Shown piece after piece: positions 13,495 through 20,204 of a stretch of DNA of 24,035 nt (the first letter of the stretch is position 1; each line of letters begins with the position of its first letter). A program made the translations under genes and the position numbers. The DNA comes from a virus. Location: IMG/VR virus record IMGVR_UViG_3300044732_000456, positions 1 to 24,035 of that record; one strand, written 5' to 3'. The notes under the pieces were generated by a model. That model saw only the letters and a list, made by a program, of their open reading frames with translations. It did not search any database and was not told the origin of the DNA.

Positions 13495-14868
13495 TCAAGC
13501 CTTAGGCACCAAGCTCTTGATTCGACCGAGCATCCAGTTGGCCACGATCTTCTTGGTCTTCGGCTTGTCCTTGAGCCACTTCGCAAACTTCTCGGCATTG
13601 CTGTCGTAGAAGCTCTTGAACCACTTGGGACCGACAAGCTCCTTCCAGAAGTAGAACGCCTCCCACTGATCGGGGATGCACTCGCGGGCCACGTAGCAGC
13701 CGGCAAGGCCGAATCCGCTGAATGCCTGACCGAGGTTTCCGATACTGCTCGTGACGCCCTGAGCAATGGCAAGAGGAGAATTGGCCTTCGAGGCTTCAAA
13801 CGCGTTCTGAGCGTTCTGTAGCGCGAAGCTCGAACCCATCTGCATCGACTGAGCTGGACTTGCCATTTGCATTCCCTGCATGAGCTGAGGAACAGCAAAT
13901 GGCGAAGCGCCCTGTTGAAGACCTCCAAGTTGAGAAGCCTGCGAAACGATCGGCTGGAGTCCCAGGGCAGACTGGATGTTGGCAATGTTCTGCTGGCGAC
14001 TGGCCTGCTGCTGCTGCTGCGCGGCCATCTGGCCGGCAAAGCTCTGCTGCATCGCAGTATTCCGCTGACCGGTGGCTGCGAGGATGTTGTTGAACGCCTC
14101 CTGCGCCTGACGATTGGCGACATCGCTCGTGGTCTGGCCGCTCTGGAGCAGACCAATGGCTTGCTGCCGGCGCTGCACATCCGCGTTGGCGATCGCCTCG
14201 TTGACGGCGCGAGCCTCACGGAAAGCGGACAGGTTGCCGAGGATGTTGCCGGTAGCGGTTCCGCGGGCGCGAGCGGCTTGCTCGGCAGCACGGATCATCG
14301 TGGGATCGAGAGTGCCAGCCTGAGCAAGACCGGCTCCGATCTGGCGCTCGAGATCGCTGCGGATGGACTGTGCGTAGCCGGTATCCTGCGGGCCAGTAGG
14401 CATGCCCACGCGCTCGTAGGAAGGAGCGGCAGGAGAAGTCTCAGAGATGGGAGCTTTGCTGATATCGCTTAGGAACTGGGAATAGAGACCGGGAGTTCCG
14501 GGTCTTCCATCGGCAGCAGCAGTGCCATACCGCTCGGGATCAAGAGCCTGAAGCTCTTTAAGCCGTTGTTCGGCGAACTTGGTGCCGTACAGTTGAGACG
14601 CCTCAAGCTGGCGTTGGGCTTGAACCGGAGCAAGATCAGCAAGCGCTTGGCCGATAGCTTTGGTCAGCGCGATATCTGATGTCTTGCTGAAATCAACCGT
14701 TCGGAACTGACCGGTTTCCTTTCCATCCTTGTAGATTGGAACTTGGACTGTCTCTCCAATCCGGGATGCTGCCTCAATCTCGCGCTGGAGCGGAAAAGTT
14801 TCAATTCCGGCCATAACCGCTTCCCGGTTGGCCGCTGCCATATCTGGTGCTTTATATGATCCGCCCAT
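13495..14868 (-). CDS. Internal virion-type protein with C-terminal CYVAREC domain, 457 aa
   Basis: Three parts can be seen. Residues 1-130 are helical and end GRPGTPGLYSQFL. Residues 160-370 are Ala/Gln/Asn-rich helices with a poly-Gln patch (AAQQQQQASRQQ near 282-293) and Met/Gln-rich turns. After a Gly-rich hydrophobic stretch (about 375-390) comes a compact C-terminal domain with CYVARECIPD (391-400), WEAFYFWKELVG, KWFKSFYDSNAEKFAKWL and KDKPKTKKIVANWM. That last domain (Cys-x-VARE..., W-F...YxxxxxxFAxWLxDKP) is one I recall at the C-terminus of assorted phage virion proteins; its role is not known to me. The ATG at 14868 has GAAGGA seven bases upstream and overlaps the GNAT-like gene by 17 bases. 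Confidence 0.8.
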   Translation of the reverse strand: MGGSYKAPDMAAANREAVMAGIETFPLQREIEAASRIGETVQVPIYKDGKETGQFRTVDFSKTSDIALTKAIGQALADLAPVQAQRQLEASQLYGTKFAEQRLKELQALDPERYGTAAADGRPGTPGLYSQFLSDISKAPISETSPAAPSYERVGMPTGPQDTGYAQSIRSDLERQIGAGLAQAGTLDPTMIRAAEQAARARGTATGNILGNLSAFREARAVNEAIANADVQRRQQAIGLLQSGQTTSDVANRQAQEAFNNILAATGQRNTAMQQSFAGQMAAQQQQQASRQQNIANIQSALGLQPIVSQASQLGGLQQGASPFAVPQLMQGMQMASPAQSMQMGSSFALQNAQNAFEASKANSPLAIAQGVTSSIGNLGQAFSGFGLAGCYVARECIPDQWEAFYFWKELVGPKWFKSFYDSNAEKFAKWLKDKPKTKKIVANWMLGRIKSLVPKA

Positions 14869-15280
14869 AGGAAATCCTTCGGTTCATCAGTAGTTTGGAG
14901 TACCTGTCAAAATCGTACAAACGGGAAATGCCTTTGCGGAACCCACCCAGCTTGGTGACGTTCTTCGAGCACAGCCCCATCATGGCCAACCAGAGTGTCT
15001 GAACCGCATATGGCTCAGCACCAATAGCGATCTCGATCCACGCGATGTGACCGTCTGGGAAGTTGTTGTTCAGATCCTCAGACTCCTCTATCGAGTTGAG
15101 AAATCGAACAGCCCCTACGCCAACGCACTTACCATCCTCGTTCTTCACAATTCCGATCAGCTTCTTGGCATTGAAGATTCCAATCCAGTTGAGCAACTGA
15201 TCATCGTTCCACGTGGAACAAGTAGGCCAATGTTGTCTCAGCAGTTGTGCCGCTTCGATGATAGTGGGATGTGCGGTCAT
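14852..15280 (-). CDS. GNAT-fold-like phage protein, 142 aa
   Basis: The layout suggests a degenerate GNAT acetyltransferase fold: an N-terminal helix (IIEAAQLLRQHWP), a strand-turn-strand AKKLIGIVKNEDGKCVGVGA (38-57), then HIAWIEIAIGAEPYAVQTLW (78-97) and a helix, and a C-terminal FDRYSKLLM. T7-like and related podophages have a similar small protein among the internal virion genes (T7 gp13 family), which supports a virion or assembly role rather than enzymatic acetylation. A clear acetyl-CoA loop (R/QxxGxG/A) is missing, so catalytic activity is doubtful. It overlaps the nozzle gene by ATGA upstream and the 457-aa gene by 17 bases downstream. Confidence 0.6.
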   Translation of the reverse strand: MTAHPTIIEAAQLLRQHWPTCSTWNDDQLLNWIGIFNAKKLIGIVKNEDGKCVGVGAVRFLNSIEESEDLNNNFPDGHIAWIEIAIGAEPYAVQTLWLAMMGLCSKNVTKLGGFRKGISRLYDFDRYSKLLMNRRISYGRII

Positions 15281-17235
15281 TGCTGAGGACGCACAGAATC
15301 AACAAAGCCAGAAAGTATCGTGGACTGGAGACTCAACCGGCTTCCGCTGGTCGTGTTGATCTTGAACTGGATGTTGTTCCAACGCCCTCGGCTGATGAGG
15401 TTGTAAGCCGCCAGGAACTTCTGAGTGCTCGGTATGCTGATCGCTGGATCAATCGAGGTGAACGTCCCGCTCATGTTTGTGGCGTATGAGAGCGATGCGC
15501 CGATGCTCGAAGCGTACGGATTATCAAGCGCGATCTGGATGCTGTATCCGATCTTGTCCGGAATGGGTTCACCGAGATTGTACGCCTTGGTGATGACCGT
15601 GGATTGGTAGGTGCTACCGCCGTCGAGGTAAGCAGACTGCTGCACGGGGCTGAGGCGGGTGTTGGGTAGGTAGTCGTTGAAAGACCAGACTTGGCCAGCA
15701 CCATCGCTCAGCGAGATGATGTCGCCGGCGAACATGAGCACGGGGCCAAAGTTCGAGAAGGCGGTGGGTATGAAGTCGTTGACCTGCCAGTTGTCCCAGT
15801 AACCGAGCCACGAGCGGGCCAGTGAGTGGTAGACGATGACCGCGTTGTTCTGGTTGAAGGTTCCTTCGAGTTCGATTGAAGAACCGGATTCGAGCAGAAG
15901 TGCCTCTTCACTTTCCAACCCGATGGAGAACGGACCAGCGGTAACGAACGGAACGGCCAAGAGGTAGCGGTTGTTCCAGAACACGCCATCGCAGTATTCC
16001 AGCTTGGTCTTGTCGATGCGGCTGATCAGGTCGTTGATCGGGCTGCTGAGCGCGAGGCCAACGCTGGTCTGGGTACCCGCTTGGATCTGGGCCATTGAGC
16101 GGATGCCGTCGCGAGACAGGAAGAATACATCGGCACCGACCGCGGTGATCGAACGGTGCGAGGAGCAGCCGATATTGCCCGAGATGAGTGTGATGACCCA
16201 ATCGGCTGGATCCTGCGTAGGATCGGCATCCACGCTCCAAATTGAGCGTTCCTTGAAGACGAGGAGCTTGTAACCGAACCACGAGTAGAGCCCGCGGATT
16301 GGATCACCATCGCCACCGACACGGATGGAACCGAGCGGATCCCACGACTCGCCATCGAGGATGTCCGAGAAGTAGAGGGTATCTGGCTGGATGGTAGTAT
16401 CCGCGGACACGGCCCACAGACGGTTGGTGTGGGTGGTGAGATAGAGCGGCTTGGCGGGAGCGGCGAGTGATACGAATGCTGCCGCGTGGGATTGGTTTGC
16501 CGGTGAGATCGAAACCGTAGGAGCCGTGATGTAACCGCTGCCGGGGTTCGTGATAGTGATCGCAACTAGGTTGCCATCATTGGCCACAATGGCGGTGGCC
16601 GTAGCGGTTACACCGCTTGGCGGAGCCGATATGGTAATCGTGGGAATCGAGTTGTGACCTGACCCCTGATTGATCACATCGATGCGGCTGACTTTGCCGG
16701 CTGTGATTGCGGAGTTGGTGTTCGTGCTCGTGACATAACGCAGGGCGCTATAGCCGTCCGCGTAGAAGAGTTTGTCGTTGAGCTGTGCGAAGTAAACGAA
16801 CCGGGAGGCGTCGTTGATCGTCGAGCTTGCGATCGAATTGTACGAGACTCCGGGTGAACCGTAGTAGAGATCCTTGATACCGGTGTTCCGATTGAGAACG
16901 GCGATTACGAGGCGCTCGGAAGCCGCGGTATCGAAATAGAAGCCAGAGAAGACCTGTGAGTTGGTGGGTAGGTTACTGGCAAAGTTGGAAGTGGTGGACT
17001 CCCAGTTGGTGATGATGTCTTCCCAGTTGCGCGATTCGCTGTTGCCGGTCAGCGACAGGGTCCCGAGGCGTGTGACGAGGTTGCCGAAGTCGTCATAGTC
17101 CATGTTGATTGCCTCTTCCATGCTGGTGGCAGGAATGGCATCGGGACGAGTGGCGGAGATGACCCCGGTGGAGAAGCCGTTGCTTCCATCCAGAAGCATC
17201 TGGTCATCGAGCGCGTCTGAGGATTGGAAAGGCAT
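15277..17235 (-). CDS. Tail nozzle / stabilisation protein (T7 gp12- or P22 gp10-like), 652 aa
   Basis: This is a long beta-rich protein starting MPFQSSDALDDQMLLDGSNG, with repeated propeller-like strands such as YFAQLNDKLFYADGYSALRY, TNRLWAVSADT, LYFSDILDGESWDP, VGADVFFLSRDGIRSM and WNNRYLLAVPF. This pattern is typical of podovirus tail tube B and tail stabilisation proteins, which close the short tail and hold the genome. Residues about 183-257 contain two copies of a GSGY-x-x-x-PTVSIS-type motif, an insert usually seen in adhesins and fibres. The ATG at 17235 overlaps the adaptor's TAA (TAATG). Its position directly after the tail adaptor agrees with the assignment. Length is close to T7 gp12-type proteins (about 800) but nearer the P22-type. 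Confidence 0.82.
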   Translation of the reverse strand: MPFQSSDALDDQMLLDGSNGFSTGVISATRPDAIPATSMEEAINMDYDDFGNLVTRLGTLSLTGNSESRNWEDIITNWESTTSNFASNLPTNSQVFSGFYFDTAASERLVIAVLNRNTGIKDLYYGSPGVSYNSIASSTINDASRFVYFAQLNDKLFYADGYSALRYVTSTNTNSAITAGKVSRIDVINQGSGHNSIPTITISAPPSGVTATATAIVANDGNLVAITITNPGSGYITAPTVSISPANQSHAAAFVSLAAPAKPLYLTTHTNRLWAVSADTTIQPDTLYFSDILDGESWDPLGSIRVGGDGDPIRGLYSWFGYKLLVFKERSIWSVDADPTQDPADWVITLISGNIGCSSHRSITAVGADVFFLSRDGIRSMAQIQAGTQTSVGLALSSPINDLISRIDKTKLEYCDGVFWNNRYLLAVPFVTAGPFSIGLESEEALLLESGSSIELEGTFNQNNAVIVYHSLARSWLGYWDNWQVNDFIPTAFSNFGPVLMFAGDIISLSDGAGQVWSFNDYLPNTRLSPVQQSAYLDGGSTYQSTVITKAYNLGEPIPDKIGYSIQIALDNPYASSIGASLSYATNMSGTFTSIDPAISIPSTQKFLAAYNLISRGRWNNIQFKINTTSGSRLSLQSTILSGFVDSVRPQQ

Positions 17236-17996
17236 TAGAGGATGTCCTGGAACGTGTAATCGTAGAGGCTATCCGGGATGATGCGGCTGATCTGCTGCTG
17301 TTGGCCACGCTCCATGTCCTTCATGATGGAGACCTGAGCAGCGCCCTCTTGGAACTTGGCCTGCGCCTTCCCGTACTGCCGGGAGTATTCGAGGAGATCG
17401 CCTTCTGTGTAGGCCATCAGTGCGTTCTCGACGCCGCGCAGCTCGAAGTTGGTATCGTTCGAGATGGTCTGGGCTTCGCCGAACTGGCGCATCTGGGACT
17501 GTTTCTTGCCCAGGATGAACAGGGTGCCGTTGGTATTGGGTGTCGGTATGAGCTTGATGCGCGGGACACCGGCTTCACCGTAGGAGACACCGAGGACGCG
17601 AGCCCAGTTGACGAAGTTGCCGGGTGTGGACTTGCGGCTATCGACGTTGTTCCAAGTGTTGGGATCGAGCTGGAAGAACGAGACCCATTCGGCGGCTGGT
17701 ACTTCGATGCCATCGGTATCACCGGAGACCGTGAAACGGGATGCGACCGGGAAGTCGAGGAACATGTTGTAACCGGTCCCGGAAGTGTACGTGGCGGTGA
17801 CGTACTCGGAGATGGTGACGAGTTCTTGGCCGTCTGTGACGGGTGTTGAGACGACTCCGAGGGTATCGTTCCAGAGGCACGAGTCCCAGATCATCGAGTA
17901 GCGACGGATGCAGAACTTCTTGGCCAACGCGAGCGTGGCCGAGTCCGTGAACGATAGCTTGTCGCAGGCCGCTTGGGCTACTTCGGAGGGTTTCAT
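17235..17996 (-). CDS. Tail tube adaptor protein (T7 gp11/P22 gp4-like), 253 aa
   Basis: The protein starts MKPSEVAQAACDKLSFTDSA and continues with FCIRRYSMIWDSCLWNDTLG (28-47), a hallmark of head-to-tail adaptor proteins of podoviruses, which form a ring under the portal. A middle beta domain (WVSFFQLDPNTWN, RIKLIPTPNTNGTLFILGKK) and a C-terminal helical part (GVENALMAYTEGDLLEYSRQ, YGKAQAKFQEGAAQVSIMKD) follow. That three-part design fits the family. It overlaps the fibre gene by ATGA upstream and the nozzle gene by one base downstream, so the tail parts are expected to be made in step. Confidence 0.8.
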   Translation of the reverse strand: MKPSEVAQAACDKLSFTDSATLALAKKFCIRRYSMIWDSCLWNDTLGVVSTPVTDGQELVTISEYVTATYTSGTGYNMFLDFPVASRFTVSGDTDGIEVPAAEWVSFFQLDPNTWNNVDSRKSTPGNFVNWARVLGVSYGEAGVPRIKLIPTPNTNGTLFILGKKQSQMRQFGEAQTISNDTNFELRGVENALMAYTEGDLLEYSRQYGKAQAKFQEGAAQVSIMKDMERGQQQQISRIIPDSLYDYTFQDIL

Positions 17997-19315
17997 GCGA
18001 AGAACTCTTGGAGCGTCATGGCGGAGATCGTTGTGAAGCTGGATCCACCGTTTATCGCGTAGTTGAGGTACAGGTTCGTGACCGACAACGGAGAGAAGAT
18101 GTGAACCTTGTACGTTGTTGAAGTGGACGATGACGGAGAATCAAGGAACTCGATCTTCGTGTTGTTAATCGCATTGACCTCACCGTCTTCGTAGCTTCCT
18201 GAAGCAATACCTTTCTGGCCTGTGCCAATCGAAGTGCCGATCTCGGTTCCGTTTCTGGTTACACGGAACAATACGAATTGAGAGGCGTTAACCAGTGTTG
18301 AGTAATTCAGGACGATGCTGACCAGAATCTTGGACGAAGTGGACCGAGGAGTGATTGACCTTGTTACAGAGGCGATCTCGGTTCCCGGACCAGTGAGTGA
18401 TCCAGTGTAGTTGTATCGATCATCAGCAACCTGCTGAACGCACTGAGGAGCGTTGGATGAGTTGATGCCAAGTGAATTGGCTGTCACCACTTTTACCTTA
18501 CTTGAGTCGCTTGCATCGGAGATGAGCACCTTATCGTTGGCCAGATCAACGGTGACCGTCGAAATGTTCGGAGCGGTGATGTTGTCCGAGTTGAGCGTCA
18601 GCGTGTCAGTGCCGGCATTGCCCAGTGTGGTGTTGCCATTGGCCGCGAGGTCTCCGGTGAGCGTGGTATTACCGGTGACACCGAGCGTGGTTCCCACCGT
18701 TGCAGCACCCGTCACCGCAAGACTTGCTAGGGTGGACAAACCGGTTACACCAAGCGTGGTACCGATCGTGGCCGCATTGGTAACCGCGAGACTATTGAGC
18801 GTGGATCCTGAGGTAACCGCGAGGCTGGCGAGCGTGGAGAGTCCGGTGACGCCCAGCGTGGTTCCGATGGTAGCAGCGCCGGTGACACCAAGGCTGGCCA
18901 ATGTGGAGAGTCCGGTGACATTGAGTGTGCTTCCCATTCCGACTGCTCCGGTGAGCGTGGAGATGCCGGTGACGGACAGGGTGCCGGGAATCGTGAGGCC
19001 ACCGGTGATACCGAGCGTTCCGCCGATGGTGGCATTGCCGCTGGTAATGAGCGAGCTGAGGGAGGTGGCACCGGTGACGTTGAGGGTGCCGGCCACAGCG
19101 GTGTTTCCGCTGGCGGAAGCGACCGTGAAGCGGCTGGTTGCGACGCTGAAGTCTCCGGTGGAGTTGAGCGCGGTGGTGGAGACTTGGAGTGCGGAATCGT
19201 TGCCGCTGCCGTCGCTGAGTGTTCTGAGAACACCTGTCAGCGTGGCGTTATCGGCTGTCTTCAGCAGGCCAGTGTAGGTGCTGGCGACGGTACTGCCTGT
19301 GAGTGGTGTTCCCAT
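17993..19315 (-). CDS. Tail fibre with repetitive shaft and beta-sandwich tip, 440 aa
   Basis: The protein begins MGTPLTGSTVASTYTGLLKT, then has a shaft (about residues 75-235) of near-identical short beta repeats such as AATIGTTLGVTGLSTLASLA, likely a trimeric beta-helical rod. A conserved linker follows (TVTVDLANDKVLISDASDSS, about 254-271), and a C-terminal domain (290-440) with SKILVSIVLNYST, LVNASQFVLFRVTRNGTEIG, SSSTSTTYKVHIFS and ISAMTLQEF. This last domain has the look of the host-binding tips of short fibres. It is the best receptor-binding candidate in the window. The ATG lies one base after the lipoprotein's TAG. The gene shares style with the 341-aa fibre-like protein at 20659-21684. 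Confidence 0.85.
   Translation of the reverse strand: MGTPLTGSTVASTYTGLLKTADNATLTGVLRTLSDGSGNDSALQVSTTALNSTGDFSVATSRFTVASASGNTAVAGTLNVTGATSLSSLITSGNATIGGTLGITGGLTIPGTLSVTGISTLTGAVGMGSTLNVTGLSTLASLGVTGAATIGTTLGVTGLSTLASLAVTSGSTLNSLAVTNAATIGTTLGVTGLSTLASLAVTGAATVGTTLGVTGNTTLTGDLAANGNTTLGNAGTDTLTLNSDNITAPNISTVTVDLANDKVLISDASDSSKVKVVTANSLGINSSNAPQCVQQVADDRYNYTGSLTGPGTEIASVTRSITPRSTSSKILVSIVLNYSTLVNASQFVLFRVTRNGTEIGTSIGTGQKGIASGSYEDGEVNAINNTKIEFLDSPSSSTSTTYKVHIFSPLSVTNLYLNYAINGGSSFTTISAMTLQEFFA
18611..19093 (-). repeat. Tandem imperfect repeats in the fibre shaft
   Basis: The region encodes successive units based on T-L-x-V-T-G-x-S-T-L-A-S-L-x-V-T. The best conserved copies are the segment ATIGTTLGVTGLSTLASLA at residues 149-166 and again at 182-200, and a variant from 206. 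The DNA is also repetitive (recurring gagagtccggtgac and agcgtggttcc on the plus strand). Such repeats permit length change by slippage or recombination. Confidence 0.85.
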
Positions 19316-19316
19316 A

Positions 19317-19541
19317 CTATTCTCTTGGAGGTAGTGCGTACCAACCCTCGTGGATTGTCACGCGGTTTCGGCTTTTGACGGTGTTACCGCTGGCATCTTT
19401 GGCCCACACATGGGCTTTGACGTTTTCAGCCAGTCTGACGGGTTGTCCTGGTGGGACCATCACCACTCTTGTTGGGGCGCAGCCCAGCGGCATCAGCGCG
19501 AGCAAGGAGATCGTCGCGTAGGCGATTGTCTTTCTGTCCAT
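19317..19541 (-). CDS. Small putative lipoprotein, outer-membrane spanin-like candidate, 74 aa
   Basis: From the ATG at 19541 the product is MDRKTIAYATISLLALMPLG followed by Cys21, a short signal sequence ending at a lipobox-like MPLGC (the -3 residue is Pro, so it is imperfect). After it come VVMVPPGQPVRLAENVKAHV (27-46), WAKDASGNTVKS and VTIHEGWYALPPRE. Small phage lipoproteins with VPPG-x-PVR...NRVTIPEGWYALP are familiar to me, from lysis regions among others. An Rz1-like role is inferred from the lipobox, small size and position after holin-like genes; Pro richness typical of Rz1 is modest. Its first half lies inside the 66-aa gene in another frame, like Rz1 within Rz. A TTG at 19547 would add two residues. 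Confidence 0.72.
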   Translation of the reverse strand: MDRKTIAYATISLLALMPLGCAPTRVVMVPPGQPVRLAENVKAHVWAKDASGNTVKSRNRVTIHEGWYALPPRE

Positions 19542-19626
19542 CTTCAAGGGTTTGGTCTTTCTGATCTATGATCTTGTTGAGCGTGGCGTTGGCCACTCCT
19601 TGGGCTATGCTGAGGATTGGGTCCAT
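19426..19626 (-). CDS. Small protein overlapping the lipoprotein gene, 66 aa
   Basis: From the ATG at 19626 the product starts MDPILSIAQGVANATLNKII and goes on with DQKDQTLEDGQKDNRLRDDL and a polar C-terminus rich in Arg, Thr and Gly. The first 20 residues form an amphipathic or mildly hydrophobic helix; the middle is a charged helix. Starts of the PILSIAQGVANATLNKI type are familiar from phage lysis-region proteins. The last 116 bases overlap the lipoprotein in a different frame. An alternative start at 19668 adds 14 residues but runs through a strong hairpin. It could be an unusual inner-membrane spanin partner, but there is no clear TM segment, so this is weak. Confidence 0.5.
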   Translation of the reverse strand: MDPILSIAQGVANATLNKIIDQKDQTLEDGQKDNRLRDDLLARADAAGLRPNKSGDGPTRTTRQTG

Positions 19627-19629
19627 AAT

Positions 19630-19685
19630 GGAAAAGCCAGCGAGGTGTGAATCCCGCTGGCGATGCATTGCCGTTCTGGCGGGAT
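19630..19685 (-). promoter_or_regulatory. Two mutually exclusive hairpins, attenuator-like, within the lysis cluster
   Basis: In minus-strand order, ATCCCGC (19685-19679) can pair with GCGGGAT (19657-19651), while GCCAGCG (19661-19655) can pair with CGCTGGC (19642-19636), which is followed by TTTTCC. The right arm of the first stem and the left arm of the second share bases, so only one can form. The second looks like a weak terminator just before the ATG at 19626. This is the geometry of an attenuator, although no ligand or leader peptide is visible. Confidence 0.4.
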
Positions 19686-19686
19686 G

Positions 19687-19869
19687 TTACTCGGCCTTCT
19701 TCTCGGCGTCCTTGGCCCAGATAAGGCCGATGCCAACGGTCACTTGAGCGATGGTGGCGGTCAGATCGACGTTGGTGCTAGGATCGCCATCGAACACGGA
19801 TTTGAGAGCACTTCCAATAGCAACGAGAATGACGCCAACGCCAGCGAGTGTAGTTTTGATGTTTTTCAT
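19687..19869 (-). CDS. Holin-like small membrane protein, 60 aa
   Basis: The product reads MKNIKTTLAGVGVILVAIGS (first hydrophobic helix about residues 6-22), a short polar stretch KSVFDGDPSTNVDLT, then ATIAQVTVGIGLIWAKDAEK (second, weaker hydrophobic helix) and an acidic/basic end. Two-helix proteins of this size with a GDPSTNVDL-type linker are familiar from phage lysis regions and are often annotated as holins. The ATG at 19869 overlaps the preceding 57-codon gene's TGA (ATGA). It lies before the spanin-like lipoprotein and may set lysis timing or act as an antiholin to its neighbour; no experimental link is claimed. Confidence 0.68.
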   Translation of the reverse strand: MKNIKTTLAGVGVILVAIGSALKSVFDGDPSTNVDLTATIAQVTVGIGLIWAKDAEKKAE

Positions 19870-20039
19870 TTTTTCAGGGCTTTGTAAAGTGCAACGCAGG
19901 CGGCGGCAAGGCCAACCAAGGCGGAGAGGAATCGAATCCCGTCCGTGAGCTGGGGGAGCATCGACGCTGCGGTCGCAGTCGCCGCGGTTCCGAGCGAAAG
20001 GGCTAGGCCGTTCGTTCCGCCATGATTGCTCGCGTCCAT
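19866..20039 (-). CDS. Holin-like small membrane protein, 57 aa
   Basis: Read directly from the minus strand: ATG at 20039, TGA at 19866. The product begins MDASNHGGTNGLALSLGTAA, has an Ala/Thr-rich moderately hydrophobic stretch (about 11-29), then TDGIRFLSALVGLAAACVAL (32-51) as a clear TM helix and ends YKALKK, a positively charged cytoplasmic-type tail. Size, one or two membrane segments and a Lys-rich end fit small phage holins. It follows the 53-aa gene's stop after 3 bases and overlaps the next holin-like gene by ATGA, so the two products are probably made in a fixed ratio, as for holin/antiholin pairs. Confidence 0.66.
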   Translation of the reverse strand: MDASNHGGTNGLALSLGTAATATAASMLPQLTDGIRFLSALVGLAAACVALYKALKK

Positions 20040-20042
20040 GGG

Positions 20043-20204
20043 TTACTCAGGCTTGTGCTGCTGCTGTGCGTTCACTTGGGCTTCAATGCTTTCGTACAAA
20101 GGAAGTCCAACCTTCATATTCATAACGTCTCCAGCCTTCATCCCGATCACGAGAAGCTGGGTAAGCTGTTGCAACTGTTGCAGTGTGAGTTCGATCTTAA
20201 TCAT
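20043..20204 (-). CDS. Small Gln-rich helical protein, 53 aa
   Basis: Reading from the ATG at 20204 gives MIKIELTLQQLQQLTQLLVI, then GMKAGDVMNMKVGLPLYESI and EAQVNAQQQHKPE. The start overlaps the TGA of the DUF7936-like gene as ATGA. The N-terminal strand plus helix with regular Leu/Gln spacing suggests an oligomerising soluble protein; the pattern IELTLxQLxxLxxLLxxGxxAGDV is natural-looking protein sequence rather than a chance frame. I do not recognise a family. Its place between a structural gene and holin-like genes gives no firm hint. Confidence 0.65.
   Translation of the reverse strand: MIKIELTLQQLQQLTQLLVIGMKAGDVMNMKVGLPLYESIEAQVNAQQQHKPE

Noticed and set aside
18453-19277. Plus-strand open frame of 274 codons with Val/Pro/Thr repeats
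   Set aside because: The repeats are the complement of the fibre shaft repeats on the minus strand. There is no ribosome site and no neighbour on that strand.
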